A stretch of 64,000 nucleotides of DNA. Origin: Lacticaseibacillus zeae DSM 20178 = KCTC 3804 (GTDB lineage: Bacteria > Bacillota > Bacilli > Lactobacillales > Lactobacillaceae). Positions 1-7,901 of this stretch are shown here, in pieces (positions within the stretch are counted from its first letter, which is position 1; every line of letters begins with the position of its first letter). The notes under the pieces are model-generated. The model was given only the letters and a program-made list of their open reading frames with translations. It made no database searches and had not been told where the DNA came from. A program made the position numbers and the translations under genes. The stretch covers positions 1 through 64,000 of the forward strand of contig NZ_BACQ01000012.1 of NCBI RefSeq assembly GCF_000260435.1. The letters are read 5' to 3'.

Positions 1-955
1 CTTCCCGAACATCACTGCCTTCAAGGTTCTTATCCCGGTCTTTCAACAAGCCGACTTTGCGCGCGAACTCATTAAACGCCCGGGTCATCCCACTACGCAG
101 GCCGATTTCGTGCGTGCCGCCATCTCCGGTGCGCACATTGTTAACGAAGGAAATAATATTTTCGGAATAGCCATCATTATATTGGCCGGCAAAATCAACC
201 ACAATGCCGTCTTTCTTGCCTTCAAAATTGATGACCTGCGACAAGGCATCTTTGCCTTCATTAAGATATTTGACGAAACTAACCAAACCATCCGGATAGT
301 GGTACTGATCCTGCTTGCCGGTACGCTCATCAATTAAGTTAATCGTAATATTTTTCAGCAAAAAGGCTGATTCGCGCAACCGTTCGGCGAGTGTATCATA
401 GTTGAAAACCGTGGTCTGGAAGATCGTCGGATCCGGTTTGAAGGTGATTGTGGTGCCATTTGGTTCATTCACTTTGCCGAGCTTTTGCAAACCACCGTCT
501 GGATGACCACCGTTGATGAAGTGCTCCTCAAAAGCCCGTTTGTCGCGGACAACCCGCACGGTCAGTGATTCAGATAAGGCATTCACGACACTGGAACCGA
601 CTCCGTGCAGACCGCCGGATGTTTTATAGCTATTTTGGTTAAACTTCCCGCCGGCGTGCAGCACCGTTAAGATCACTTCAATCGTCGGCTTGCCGCTGGG
701 ATGCATCCCCGTCGGCATCCCCCGTCCATGATCCTGCACGGTAACCGAATTATCGGCGTGAATGGTTACATTGATTTCGTCCCCAAACCCCGCGAGCGCT
801 TCATCGACTGAGTTATCCACGATTTCATAAACCAAGTGGTGCAACCCGCGGCCATCGGTGGAACCAATATACATCCCAGGCCGCTTGCGAACGGCTTCCA
901 GGCCGTGTAGCACCTGAATGGATGAATCATTATATGCTTGCGTTGCTTTGTCCAT
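1..955 (-). CDS. parE: DNA topoisomerase IV subunit B (partial, C-terminal part outside window)
   Basis: This is the ATPase subunit of topoisomerase IV, which decatenates daughter chromosomes together with ParC. The visible part covers the N-terminal GHKL ATPase domain and the start of the transducer domain. The protein begins MDKATQAYNDSSIQVLHGLE and carries the EIVDNSVDEALAG helix with the ATP-binding Asn and catalytic Glu region, then DHGRGMPTGMHP and GGLHGVGSSVVNALS. The stretch GDGGTHEIGLRSG supports ParE over GyrB only moderately; the divergent plsY neighbour, as in Bacillus subtilis (yneS/parE), supports it further. The gene reads leftwards and runs off the start of the window. The start at 955 is the first ATG, with a GGGAG-like site upstream. 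A candidate LexA box lies 224 nt upstream. Confidence 0.93.
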   Translation of the reverse strand, partial: MDKATQAYNDSSIQVLHGLEAVRKRPGMYIGSTDGRGLHHLVYEIVDNSVDEALAGFGDEINVTIHADNSVTVQDHGRGMPTGMHPSGKPTIEVILTVLHAGGKFNQNSYKTSGGLHGVGSSVVNALSESLTVRVVRDKRAFEEHFINGGHPDGGLQKLGKVNEPNGTTITFKPDPTIFQTTVFNYDTLAERLRESAFLLKNITINLIDERTGKQDQYHYPDGLVSFVKYLNEGKDALSQVINFEGKKDGIVVDFAGQYNDGYSENIISFVNNVRTGDGGTHEIGLRSGMTRAFNEFARKVGLLKDRDKNLEGSDVRE

Positions 956-1266
956 AATAAACTCCCTTTTTGAAACAACTAATTTATAGAATACACCACG
1001 CACCCGCAGAGCGCGAACAAAGCATGACTAAAAAATGCTTAGAAAACGGCACAAGGGCGATCTCAGCCAACATTCGCACACAGCTGCTTTACGAACAACG
1101 TATTTCCAGTGTAGTCTTTGCGTCAATAAAAAGTCTGTGTTGAGGTTTCTCCAGGTCATTTAACCCATCGCCGCAAATCGAATGTCTGTTCGCATTATTT
1201 TAACGGCGTATCACTCAAAAGTCAAAAATGCTAAAATAGTTTTTAAGTCTGAGAGGAGGGGTACAC
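956..1266. other. Divergent parE/plsY intergenic region
   Basis: This 311 nt spacer between the divergently read parE and plsY holds no gene. It must contain both promoters. A TAAAAT hexamer at about 1231-1236 is a reasonable -10 for plsY, though its -35 is weak. The spacer also holds the LexA-like site listed separately. Confidence 0.6.
1179..1192. promoter_or_regulatory. Candidate LexA (SOS) box
   Basis: The sequence CGAATGTCTGTTCG matches the Gram-positive LexA consensus CGAAC-N4-GTTCG at all but one fixed position. It sits 75 nt before the plsY start and 224 nt before the parE start. As I recall, parEC belongs to the LexA regulon of B. subtilis, which makes the location meaningful. The assignment rests on the motif alone. 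Confidence 0.4.
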
Positions 1267-1890
1267 TTGGTTCTTGTGCTTTGTTTTATACTCGCTTATT
1301 TCATTGGTGCCATTCCGTTTGGCGTGGTGATTGGCAAAGTATTTTATCATACCGACATCCGCAAAGGTGGCAGCCATAATATCGGGACAACCAACGCTTA
1401 TCGGATGCTAGGACCGGTTGGCGGAACACTGGTGTTGCTATTGGATATTCTAAAAGGAACGTTGTCAGCCAGTTTACCCATTCTGTTTGGGATTGACCAC
1501 CACTGGCTGATTCTGATTGTCGGGCTGGCGGCTGTTTTAGGCCATACTTTTTCGGTTTACATTCATTTCAAAGGTGGCAAAGCAGTGGCAACCAGTGCCG
1601 GCATTTTGCTGGCGTATAATCCCGAATTTTTCTTCATCGCCTTTGCTATCTGGTTTAGCCTGATTTTGTTGACGTCCATGGTCAGCGTTGCCAGTACCCT
1701 TGGCATGGTAATCATCACGAGCTGGTCGCTTGTTTATCACGACTGGCTACTCACCACCGTGGCGTGCGGCTTGCTCGTCGTTTTCTTCATTAAACATCGT
1801 GCCAATTTTAAACGCATCAAGGCCGGCGACGAGAACATGGTGCCATTTGGCCTCGGCCTTTACTTACGTCAACACCGCCGCCAGCAATAA
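1267..1890 (+). CDS. plsY: Acyl-phosphate:glycerol-3-phosphate acyltransferase PlsY
   Basis: PlsY moves the acyl group from acyl-phosphate to sn-glycerol-3-phosphate, the first membrane step of phospholipid synthesis. The 207 aa protein is an integral membrane protein with about five hydrophobic segments. It shows the family motifs GAIPFGVVIGK (near residue 15), GGSHNIGTTNAYR (near 37) and the HFKGGKAVATSAG loop (near 100). The start is TTG at 1267, chosen because GAGAGGAGG lies 8 nt upstream and the hydrophobic N-terminus begins at once. It is read divergently from parE and followed by a strong hairpin terminator. The arrangement is the usual one in Bacilli. Confidence 0.93.
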   Translation: MVLVLCFILAYFIGAIPFGVVIGKVFYHTDIRKGGSHNIGTTNAYRMLGPVGGTLVLLLDILKGTLSASLPILFGIDHHWLILIVGLAAVLGHTFSVYIHFKGGKAVATSAGILLAYNPEFFFIAFAIWFSLILLTSMVSVASTLGMVIITSWSLVYHDWLLTTVACGLLVVFFIKHRANFKRIKAGDENMVPFGLGLYLRQHRRQQ

Positions 1891-1911
1891 GGGCAACAAA
1901 ATGTGCCACGC

Positions 1912-1941
1912 AAAAAGACATCCCCTGTTGGATGTCTTTTT
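1912..1941 (+). terminator. Rho-independent terminator after plsY
   Basis: A perfect 12-bp stem AAAAAGACATCC / GGATGTCTTTTT closes a 6-nt loop and ends in a T run. The flanking A run lets it also stop the convergent galM-like gene. Confidence 0.9.
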
Positions 1942-1971
1942 GTTATCGATCACCAGCTATCAGTATCCGCA

Positions 1972-2850
1972 TCAAAAAATGCTGATTGTGTAGCCCTTTT
2001 CAAACGCCGTTCCCGGTTCCAGACGATTGATACCCAGCTTCTTGGTGAAATCACCGGTCGTGCCAATCGTATCTGCGATGCCCCACCAAGGCTCAATGCA
2101 AACAAACTCACCCGTCTTAGGATACGGGCTCCAAACGCCTAAGTAAGGTGTGTCTGTCATGGTGACACTCACACCGTGTTTGGTTTTGTCCGAAAGCAGA
2201 TTAAACGAGGTCTTGCCAAGCGGAGCAAAGATGAGTGCATCATTTTTAAACGTCTCATGGGTCAGCGCTAGATTGGCATCAGTTGCGGCCAGCGTTCGGT
2301 GCGTATAATCCACGCCTTTGCCGGCAACCAGCGGAATTTGAACCAACGACTTGCGCGGTTTGAAGTTCATGTAATAATCCGTGAACTGCGTGTCTGCTGT
2401 CATCGGCACCTTAAACCCCGGGTGTCCGCCAACACTGAAATATAAAGGAGCCGTTTTGTCTGGATTATCGACATGGTAAGTAACGTGTAGGTTATTATTT
2501 TCCAATGCATAGGTGATAATCAGACGAAACGCAAAGGGATACATGGCACGCGTCTTGTCGTCATCTTTAAGAACAAGACTGGCCTTAAAAGGCGTTGCCG
2601 ACACGACTGTGAAATCACGATCACGGGCAAAGCCATGCTGGGTCATGTGGTAAGTTTTGCCAGCATAATGATATTGGTCATCAGCCAGTGCACCGACAAT
2701 CGGGAATAACACCGGTGCGTGGCGCGGCCAGACTTCCGGATCAGCCTGCCACAGGCGCTCACGCCCAGTCAGGTTATCCTTGATACTAGTCAGCTCGGCA
2801 CCATGCCGACTGATGTCAACGGTCAAAAAGTCATTTGCAATCGTTACCAT
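1972..2850 (-). CDS. Aldose 1-epimerase family protein (LacX/GalM-like)
   Basis: This 292 aa protein belongs to the galactose mutarotase-like superfamily and is expected to interconvert the anomers of an aldose or a sugar phosphate. It begins MVTIANDFLTVDISRHGAEL. It carries the family features FPIVGAL, MTQHGFARD (probable catalytic His), YFSVGGHPGF and a late CIEPWWGIAD segment with the acidic residue typical of the C-terminal catalytic Glu region. It most resembles the LacX branch rather than GalM proper, judged by length and the HGFARD motif. It lies just downstream of hslU, in the place where codY follows hslU (clpY) in B. subtilis. The natural sugar is not evident from the sequence. Confidence 0.82.
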   Translation of the reverse strand: MVTIANDFLTVDISRHGAELTSIKDNLTGRERLWQADPEVWPRHAPVLFPIVGALADDQYHYAGKTYHMTQHGFARDRDFTVVSATPFKASLVLKDDDKTRAMYPFAFRLIITYALENNNLHVTYHVDNPDKTAPLYFSVGGHPGFKVPMTADTQFTDYYMNFKPRKSLVQIPLVAGKGVDYTHRTLAATDANLALTHETFKNDALIFAPLGKTSFNLLSDKTKHGVSVTMTDTPYLGVWSPYPKTGEFVCIEPWWGIADTIGTTGDFTKKLGINRLEPGTAFEKGYTISIF

Positions 2851-2889
2851 ACATCCTCATCCTTTATCTACAGTTCTCCACGGGTTGCC

Positions 2890-4299
2890 TTACAAAATAT
2901 ACCGGGTCATGTTCGTATCGGCAGCGATATGGCCGATCTTATCATCGACATATTGCTGCGTCACCGTCACACTGCCCATCGCCATATCCGGGCCTTCATA
3001 AAGTACATCTTCCAACAGCTTCTCCAAGATGGTGGCTAATCGCCGCGCGCCGATGTTATCGGTGTCGTGATTAACCTGCGTGGCAATTTCGGCAATCCGA
3101 TTAACGGCTTCCTTGGTAAACGTGATTTTCACGCCATCAGCACCGATCAACGCAATATATTGTTTAATCAACGCATTGTCCGGTTCGGTCAGAATCCGCA
3201 CGAAGTCTTCTTCGGTCAGATCCTTTAGTTCAACCCGAATCGGGAATCGGCCTTGTAATTCGGCAATTAAATCACTTGGCTTAGCTTCGGCAAATGCTCC
3301 GGAGCCGATAAACAAAATATGATCCGTATTGATCGGGCCATATTTGGTGTTAATCTGTGAGCCTTCGACAATTGGCAAAATATCGCGTTGAACCCCTTCG
3401 CGAGAAACTTCACCACTGGTATGCTTATCGCCTGCTGCGATTTTATCGATTTCGTCAATAAAGATAATGCCATTGTTTTCGGCACTCTGGATGGCGTCGT
3501 GATAAATATCGGCATGGTTGACCAGCTTATCAGACTCTTCTTTAATGAAGATTTCGCGGGCTTCCTTCACGGTCATGGTGCGCTCGACTTTTTTCTTGGG
3601 CATTAACGCACCAATCGTATCACTTAAGTCAATCCCCATTTGGCCGTACATATCGCTCATGCCGCCGCCTTTTTTCTCATCGTTGACGGCAACGGTAATT
3701 TCCCGATCCTCTAGCAAGCCCTTCTCCAGCTGTTCGGCGACGCTTAAGCGCTTATTCCGAATGTCATCGGTCACTTCACCGCCAGCATCGGCATCGTCAG
3801 CAGCAGGCGTTTTGCCATTTTGCATACCTTGTAGCATGTTCATCATTTCAGCCATCGGATTCGAGTTCTTTTCTTTACGAATCGCTGGTACCAAAATCTT
3901 AACGAGGCGTTTGTTGGCTTCTTTTTCGGCGCGAACGCGGACTTTCTTGAATTGCTTTTCTTCTTCCATCGCCACTGCGGTTTCAGCAAGATCACGGACC
4001 ATGGATTCAACATCCCGACCGACATAGCCGACTTCCGTGAATTTGGTCGCTTCGACTTTAACGAAAGGCGCATCTACAATTTTGGCTAATCGGCGGGCGA
4101 TTTCCGTTTTCCCGACACCGGTTGGTCCGATCATCAACAAGTTCTTCGGCGTGATTTCTTCTTGCATCTTGGGTGACAACTGCATCCGGCGGTAGCGATT
4201 ATATAAGGCAACCGCAACGGCGCGTTTGGCATCGTCCTGACCGATGACATATTGGTCAAGTTTTTCAACGATTTGTTTAGGTGTTTGAACTTCTACCAT
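2890..4299 (-). CDS. hslU: ATP-dependent protease ATPase subunit HslU (ClpY)
   Basis: HslU is the hexameric AAA+ unfoldase that feeds proteins to the HslV peptidase. The 469 aa protein shows Walker A GPTGVGKT at residues 58-65, Walker B IIFIDE at 278-283, and between them the HslU-specific intermediate (I) domain. The GYVGRDVE pore loop lies near residue 91. The C-terminus ends TRYIL, the tail type that docks into HslV. A GGAGG lies 11 nt before the ATG. It follows hslV in the order xerC-hslV-hslU and is probably translated from the same message. Confidence 0.97.
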   Translation of the reverse strand: MVEVQTPKQIVEKLDQYVIGQDDAKRAVAVALYNRYRRMQLSPKMQEEITPKNLLMIGPTGVGKTEIARRLAKIVDAPFVKVEATKFTEVGYVGRDVESMVRDLAETAVAMEEEKQFKKVRVRAEKEANKRLVKILVPAIRKEKNSNPMAEMMNMLQGMQNGKTPAADDADAGGEVTDDIRNKRLSVAEQLEKGLLEDREITVAVNDEKKGGGMSDMYGQMGIDLSDTIGALMPKKKVERTMTVKEAREIFIKEESDKLVNHADIYHDAIQSAENNGIIFIDEIDKIAAGDKHTSGEVSREGVQRDILPIVEGSQINTKYGPINTDHILFIGSGAFAEAKPSDLIAELQGRFPIRVELKDLTEEDFVRILTEPDNALIKQYIALIGADGVKITFTKEAVNRIAEIATQVNHDTDNIGARRLATILEKLLEDVLYEGPDMAMGSVTVTQQYVDDKIGHIAADTNMTRYIL

Positions 4300-4318
4300 C
4301 TTAAACTTTATCCTCCTA

Positions 4319-4342
4319 TGAGCGTGAGCCGGCGTGGTTAGA
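4319..4342. repeat. Fragment of the intergenic hairpin repeat
   Basis: The 24 nt here match the left end of the repeat copy at 31401-31425 at 22 positions. They span the hslV stop codon (4338-4340) and the hslU leader. Only one arm is present, so no hairpin forms. Confidence 0.5.
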
Positions 4343-4862
4343 AACTCTCAACGATAATGTTGTGATTGGTGAAAATATCAATGTTACCGGCAATATTAAC
4401 TGCCTCTTTGGCAATGTCGGAGGGGGTCATATCAGGCGCATGCCGCAACATCGCAATAGCGGCCGCTTGGGCAAAATTACCACCAGAGCCGATCGCCACA
4501 ACATCCTCGTCCGGATCAATGACCTCACCGGAGCCGGATACAAGCAACAAGTCGTGTTCGTCCATGACGATCATCATGGCTTCAAGTTTTTGCAGCGTTG
4601 GATCTTTGCGCCAATCCTGTGCCAGCGCTACTGCGGAACGCCGTAAGTTGCCGGCATAGTGTTCGAGCTTCTTTTCAAACCAATCCTGTAAGGTGAACGC
4701 GTCGGCAACACCACCGGCAAAGCCGATGACAACCTGATCATGATAAATGCGCCGAACTTTTTGGGCGTTGCCTTTCATAATGACTTTTTCGCCCAAGGTT
4801 ACCTGGCCATCGCCTGCTAAAGCGGTTACGCCATCTTTTCTAACTGCTGCAATTGTTGTCAT
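4338..4862 (-). CDS. hslV: ATP-dependent protease proteolytic subunit HslV (ClpQ)
   Basis: HslV is the threonine peptidase of the HslUV complex. The 174 aa protein starts MTTIAAVRKDG, so removal of Met exposes Thr as the nucleophile, as in Escherichia coli HslV. I recall that B. subtilis ClpQ instead exposes Ser. The GDGQVTLG motif and the IGSGGNFAQAAAIA segment are typical. An in-frame extension of 14 codons upstream exists, but the ATG at 4862 with AAAGGAGCG about 8 nt before it fits the family and leaves the catalytic Thr at position 2. The 3' end abuts a fragment of the hairpin repeat, so the last residues (ESF) may have been altered by that insertion. Confidence 0.96.
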   Translation of the reverse strand: MTTIAAVRKDGVTALAGDGQVTLGEKVIMKGNAQKVRRIYHDQVVIGFAGGVADAFTLQDWFEKKLEHYAGNLRRSAVALAQDWRKDPTLQKLEAMMIVMDEHDLLLVSGSGEVIDPDEDVVAIGSGGNFAQAAAIAMLRHAPDMTPSDIAKEAVNIAGNIDIFTNHNIIVESF

Positions 4863-4982
4863 TGTGTTACGCTCCTTTTTATTTCCCTGATAAGTCGCGC
4901 TCATCAGCGGTGGCGGTTATTGGCAACCGACCAATAGTCATACTTTAGAAAACTCAAGCACCGATTACATCGTACTTTAGTC

Positions 4983-5879
4983 TTAATGATGCTTAGGATA
5001 ATATTTCATATACTCGTTTTTTAAATGGGCCATCGTCACGTGGGTATAGATCTGGGTTGTCGACAGACTCGCATGCCCGAGCAGCTCCTGGACAGTGCGT
5101 AGATCTGCTCCGTGATCCAACATGTGGGTAGCAAAGCTATGCCGCAACATGTGGGGATGGATATTGGCAGTCAGACTCGTCTGTTTAATAAGCTGATCCA
5201 GAATGTATTCAATTCCGCGTGCTGTGATCGGCCGACCATACTGGTTGACGAACACCACCCGATGTTGGGTCTGGTGCTTCTGCATCAACGTGTGGCGTCC
5301 ATCCTTTAGATAAGTTTGTAACGCGCGCTGGGCGTACTGACCAAATGGTACGTAGCGATCCTTATTGCCTTTCCCATGAATCAGTAACAACCCTGTATTA
5401 AAGTCCACCTGGTTGAGTGTTAAGTTGGCACACTCGGAAACCCGGATGCCGGTGCCATACAAGACTTCCAGCAATGCCCGATTGCGCTGGTCAAGTGGCG
5501 TTTTGCCTTCAACGGTTTTAAACAGTTCCTGAATTTCCGCCTCATAGAAAAACTGCGGCAGGTGATGGTGTTGCTTCTTCAATTCAACTAATTCAAACGG
5601 GTTGCGCTTGACCGCATCAATTCGCACCAGATACCGATAAAAGCTACGCAAACTGCTAATTTTGCGGGCAATGGAAGTACGAGCCAGTCCCTGTTTATTC
5701 AAATCGGTTAAATAAGTCTGAACGTCTAGATCATCTACCTTGTTAAAATCCGTGAACCCGCCATTGGCTTTGAGAAAGGCCTGGAATTCCTGAATGTCGT
5801 TTAAATACGCCGTGACGGTTTCTGGTGAATACTGACGCTCGACCGTTAAGTATTCCTGAAAAGCTGTAATTGGCTTCAT
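4983..5879 (-). CDS. xerC: Tyrosine recombinase XerC
   Basis: XerC-type recombinases act with XerD at the chromosomal dif site to resolve dimers. The 298 aa protein has an N-terminal SAM-like core-binding domain (about 1-90) and a C-terminal catalytic domain. That domain carries the Arg of GTGIRVSE, the HMLRHSFATHML His/Arg box, GHASLSTTQIYTHV and the nucleophile Tyr in that last motif. The position between trmFO and hslV is that of codV (xerC) in Bacilli. GGAGGG precedes the ATG. A second family member lies at 42720-43601, the probable XerD. Which protein cuts which strand cannot be read from sequence. Confidence 0.95.
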   Translation of the reverse strand: MKPITAFQEYLTVERQYSPETVTAYLNDIQEFQAFLKANGGFTDFNKVDDLDVQTYLTDLNKQGLARTSIARKISSLRSFYRYLVRIDAVKRNPFELVELKKQHHHLPQFFYEAEIQELFKTVEGKTPLDQRNRALLEVLYGTGIRVSECANLTLNQVDFNTGLLLIHGKGNKDRYVPFGQYAQRALQTYLKDGRHTLMQKHQTQHRVVFVNQYGRPITARGIEYILDQLIKQTSLTANIHPHMLRHSFATHMLDHGADLRTVQELLGHASLSTTQIYTHVTMAHLKNEYMKYYPKHH

Positions 5880-6053
5880 CCCGACATCCCTCCGCTTAAT
5901 AGATTAACATAAAAAGAACGATTGTTGACGTTTTCAGAAGCTAAACCTTAATAGCTGGCGGTGAATTTTCGCTCTCCAGGCAACAAGATTGCTTAAGCAC
6001 TGGCTTTGTTCCATTATAATAAGTTCTTTATGAAGATAACATGACACGACAAT

Positions 6054-6077
6054 GAAAAAATCCCGGTTACCCGAGAT
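6054..6077 (-). terminator. Terminator after trmFO
   Basis: On the minus strand ATCTCGG pairs with CCGGGAT around a GTAA loop and is followed by six T. It separates trmFO from xerC. Confidence 0.75.
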
Positions 6078-6089
6078 CTTTTTATATTT

Positions 6090-7409
6090 TTAAGGTTGGT
6101 TAACGCGGCTTAATTCATTTTTAAATGCCGCGAGATCGGTCAAGGCCCGTTCTGCTAGTTGCTGGTTGCGCTCCTTCTTTTGCCGCACTTTGACTGCTAG
6201 CGGCGGCATAATGCCGAAGTTTGCGTTCATCGGCTGAAAATGCGTTGGCGAGGTGTGGGTGATGTAATGTGCCATGGCACCCATCGCCGTTGTTTCCGGA
6301 AATACCAGCGGTGGCAAATCCTGTGCCAGACGGGCTGCATTTGTCCCGGCAATTAATCCGCTGGCAGCACTTTCAACGTAACCTTCAACGCCGGTCATCT
6401 GTCCTGCAAAGAAGAGATCTGCGCGCCGTTTAGACGCATACGTCGGCTCAAGGACGGCCGGTGACTTCATGAACGTATTCCGATGCATCACGCCATAGCG
6501 GACAATCTGAACATTTTCCAATCCCGGAATCATCCGGAAGACCCGTTTTTGTTCGCCCCACTTAAGATGCGTCTGGAAGCCCACGATGTTATACAGGCTC
6601 GCTGCAGCGTTGTCTTGCCGCAACTGGACAACCGCATACGGTGTTTTGCCGGTTTGCGGATCCTCCAAGCCAACCGGTTTCAGCGGGCCGAACAGCATGG
6701 TTTTAATCCCGCGTTTGGCCATCACTTCAATTGGCATGCACCCTTCAAAGACCGTCATTTTTTCAAAATCGTGGCCTTCCGCAACTTCAGCAGAGATTAA
6801 TGCCTGGTAGAACGCTTGAAATTCTTCCCGGTTCATCGGGCAATTTAAGTAAGCAGCTTCGCCACGATCATAGCGCGACTTTTTATAAACAATGTCGGTA
6901 TTAATGGTGCTGGCATCCAAAATCGGCGCGGCAGCATCAAAAAATGATAAGCCAGCTTCACCGTTTAAGGCGACAATAGCATCAGCCAAGCCCGGTGCGG
7001 TCAGCGGCCCTGTAGCAACCACTGTCACCCCTTCAGGAAAATCAGTCAGCTCTTCATGAATGACATGAACACGGGGATGCGCCATGAGTTTCTGGGTCAC
7101 TAACTGGGAAAACGGCTCGCGGTCAACCGCCAATGCCCCGCCAGCTGGCACGGCGGTCGCGTCAGCACTTTGAATAATAATCGAATCTAGGCGCCGCATC
7201 TCTTCTTTCAACAATCCAACCGCGTTCGTAATTTGATTGGCACGCAGCGAGTTTGTGCAGACCAGTTCCGCAAAATTGGCGGTGTGATGCGCCGGGGTCA
7301 TCGTAACCGGACGCATTTCATATAAATTGACGTCGACACCTGTTTGGGCGATTTGCCAAGCGGCTTCCGAACCGGCTAGGCCGGCGCCAATGACGTTAAC
7401 AATAGGCAT
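6090..7409 (-). CDS. trmFO: Methylenetetrahydrofolate-tRNA-(uracil-5-)-methyltransferase TrmFO
   Basis: TrmFO is a flavoprotein that makes m5U54 in the T-loop of tRNA, with methylene-tetrahydrofolate as carbon donor and FADH2 as reductant. The 439 aa protein begins [20 protein letters not shown], which contains the Rossmann FAD-binding GxGxxGxE motif at residues 8-15. [20 protein letters not shown] and the late [16 protein letters not shown] motif are all diagnostic. AAAGGAGG precedes the ATG. It lies between topA and xerC as in B. subtilis (gid). The upstream gap to topA contains the hairpin repeats. Confidence 0.97.
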   Translation of the reverse strand: MPIVNVIGAGLAGSEAAWQIAQTGVDVNLYEMRPVTMTPAHHTANFAELVCTNSLRANQITNAVGLLKEEMRRLDSIIIQSADATAVPAGGALAVDREPFSQLVTQKLMAHPRVHVIHEELTDFPEGVTVVATGPLTAPGLADAIVALNGEAGLSFFDAAAPILDASTINTDIVYKKSRYDRGEAAYLNCPMNREEFQAFYQALISAEVAEGHDFEKMTVFEGCMPIEVMAKRGIKTMLFGPLKPVGLEDPQTGKTPYAVVQLRQDNAAASLYNIVGFQTHLKWGEQKRVFRMIPGLENVQIVRYGVMHRNTFMKSPAVLEPTYASKRRADLFFAGQMTGVEGYVESAASGLIAGTNAARLAQDLPPLVFPETTAMGAMAHYITHTSPTHFQPMNANFGIMPPLAVKVRQKKERNQQLAERALTDLAAFKNELSRVNQP

Positions 7410-7590
7410 GATGCATTTCCTCCTTTGGTGTGGGGTTTTGGATCGAGGGTGGGACGGGGACTCTTAAAGTTTGTTTGATGTGGGTTTTCGTGATGCTACA
7501 TTTAACATGTGCTTTATTGGCGCAGAGGCTTGTGTGTGAGCTTTGGGCGTAGAAAAAGCCTTCTTGTGAGAAAAGTTTTTGGCCGATGCT

Positions 7591-7718
7591 GTCGTAAACG
7601 CGCTCACTGGCGCAGAAATCTCCGTGTAAGGACCTTGAAGCCTAAATGGCCAAAGCCCAGCCATTTAGGCTTCAAGGCCACTTACACTCCGATTTCTAAG
7701 CGCTCCTGTTCGCGCTCT
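7591..7718. repeat. Intergenic hairpin repeat, copy A1
   Basis: The element folds on itself. The innermost stem is a perfect 18 bp (CCTTGAAGCCTAAATGGC and its complement) closing a short loop. Further out GTGTAAG pairs with CTTACAC, AGAAATC with GATTTCT and GCGC with GCGC, separated by small internal loops. It belongs to the 'AAATGGC' core subtype. Confidence 0.85.
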
Positions 7719-7840
7719 GTCGTAAACGCGCTCACTGGCGCAGAAGCCTACGTGTAAGGACCTTGAGCGCAATGGCGAAGCCCACGCCATCACGCCCAAG
7801 GCCACTTACACTCCGGCTTCTGAACGCGCCAGCTCACGCC
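7719..7840. repeat. Intergenic hairpin repeat, copy A2
   Basis: This is a direct tandem neighbour of copy A1 with the same opening GTCGTAAACGCGCTCAC. The outer arm is AGAAGCC/GGCTTCT instead of AGAAATC/GATTTCT, so both sides changed together. GTGTAAG/CTTACAC is kept. The core is the other subtype (CGCAATGGC / GCCATCACGC). It ends 16 nt before the topA terminator stem. Confidence 0.85.
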
Positions 7841-7856
7841 CTTGCCTAGTTTATCA

Positions 7857-7897
7857 AAAAAACCAGCAGACCCAAAGGATTCGGGCTTGCTGGTTTT
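7857..7897 (-). terminator. topA terminator
   Basis: On the minus strand AAACCAGCA pairs with TGCTGGTTT, with CCC/GGG inside, and seven T follow. Confidence 0.85.
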
Positions 7898-7901
7898 GGT
7901 T

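Larger units (their letters stand above)
7410..7901. other. topA-trmFO intergenic region with hairpin repeats
   Basis: This 492 nt gap contains no gene. From right to left it holds the topA terminator, two full copies of the hairpin repeat (7719-7840 and 7591-7718) and a decayed third copy at about 7509-7590, where only a GGCGCAGAGGCT-like arm and scattered words remain. The trmFO promoter must lie in the leftmost 100 nt. Confidence 0.7.
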
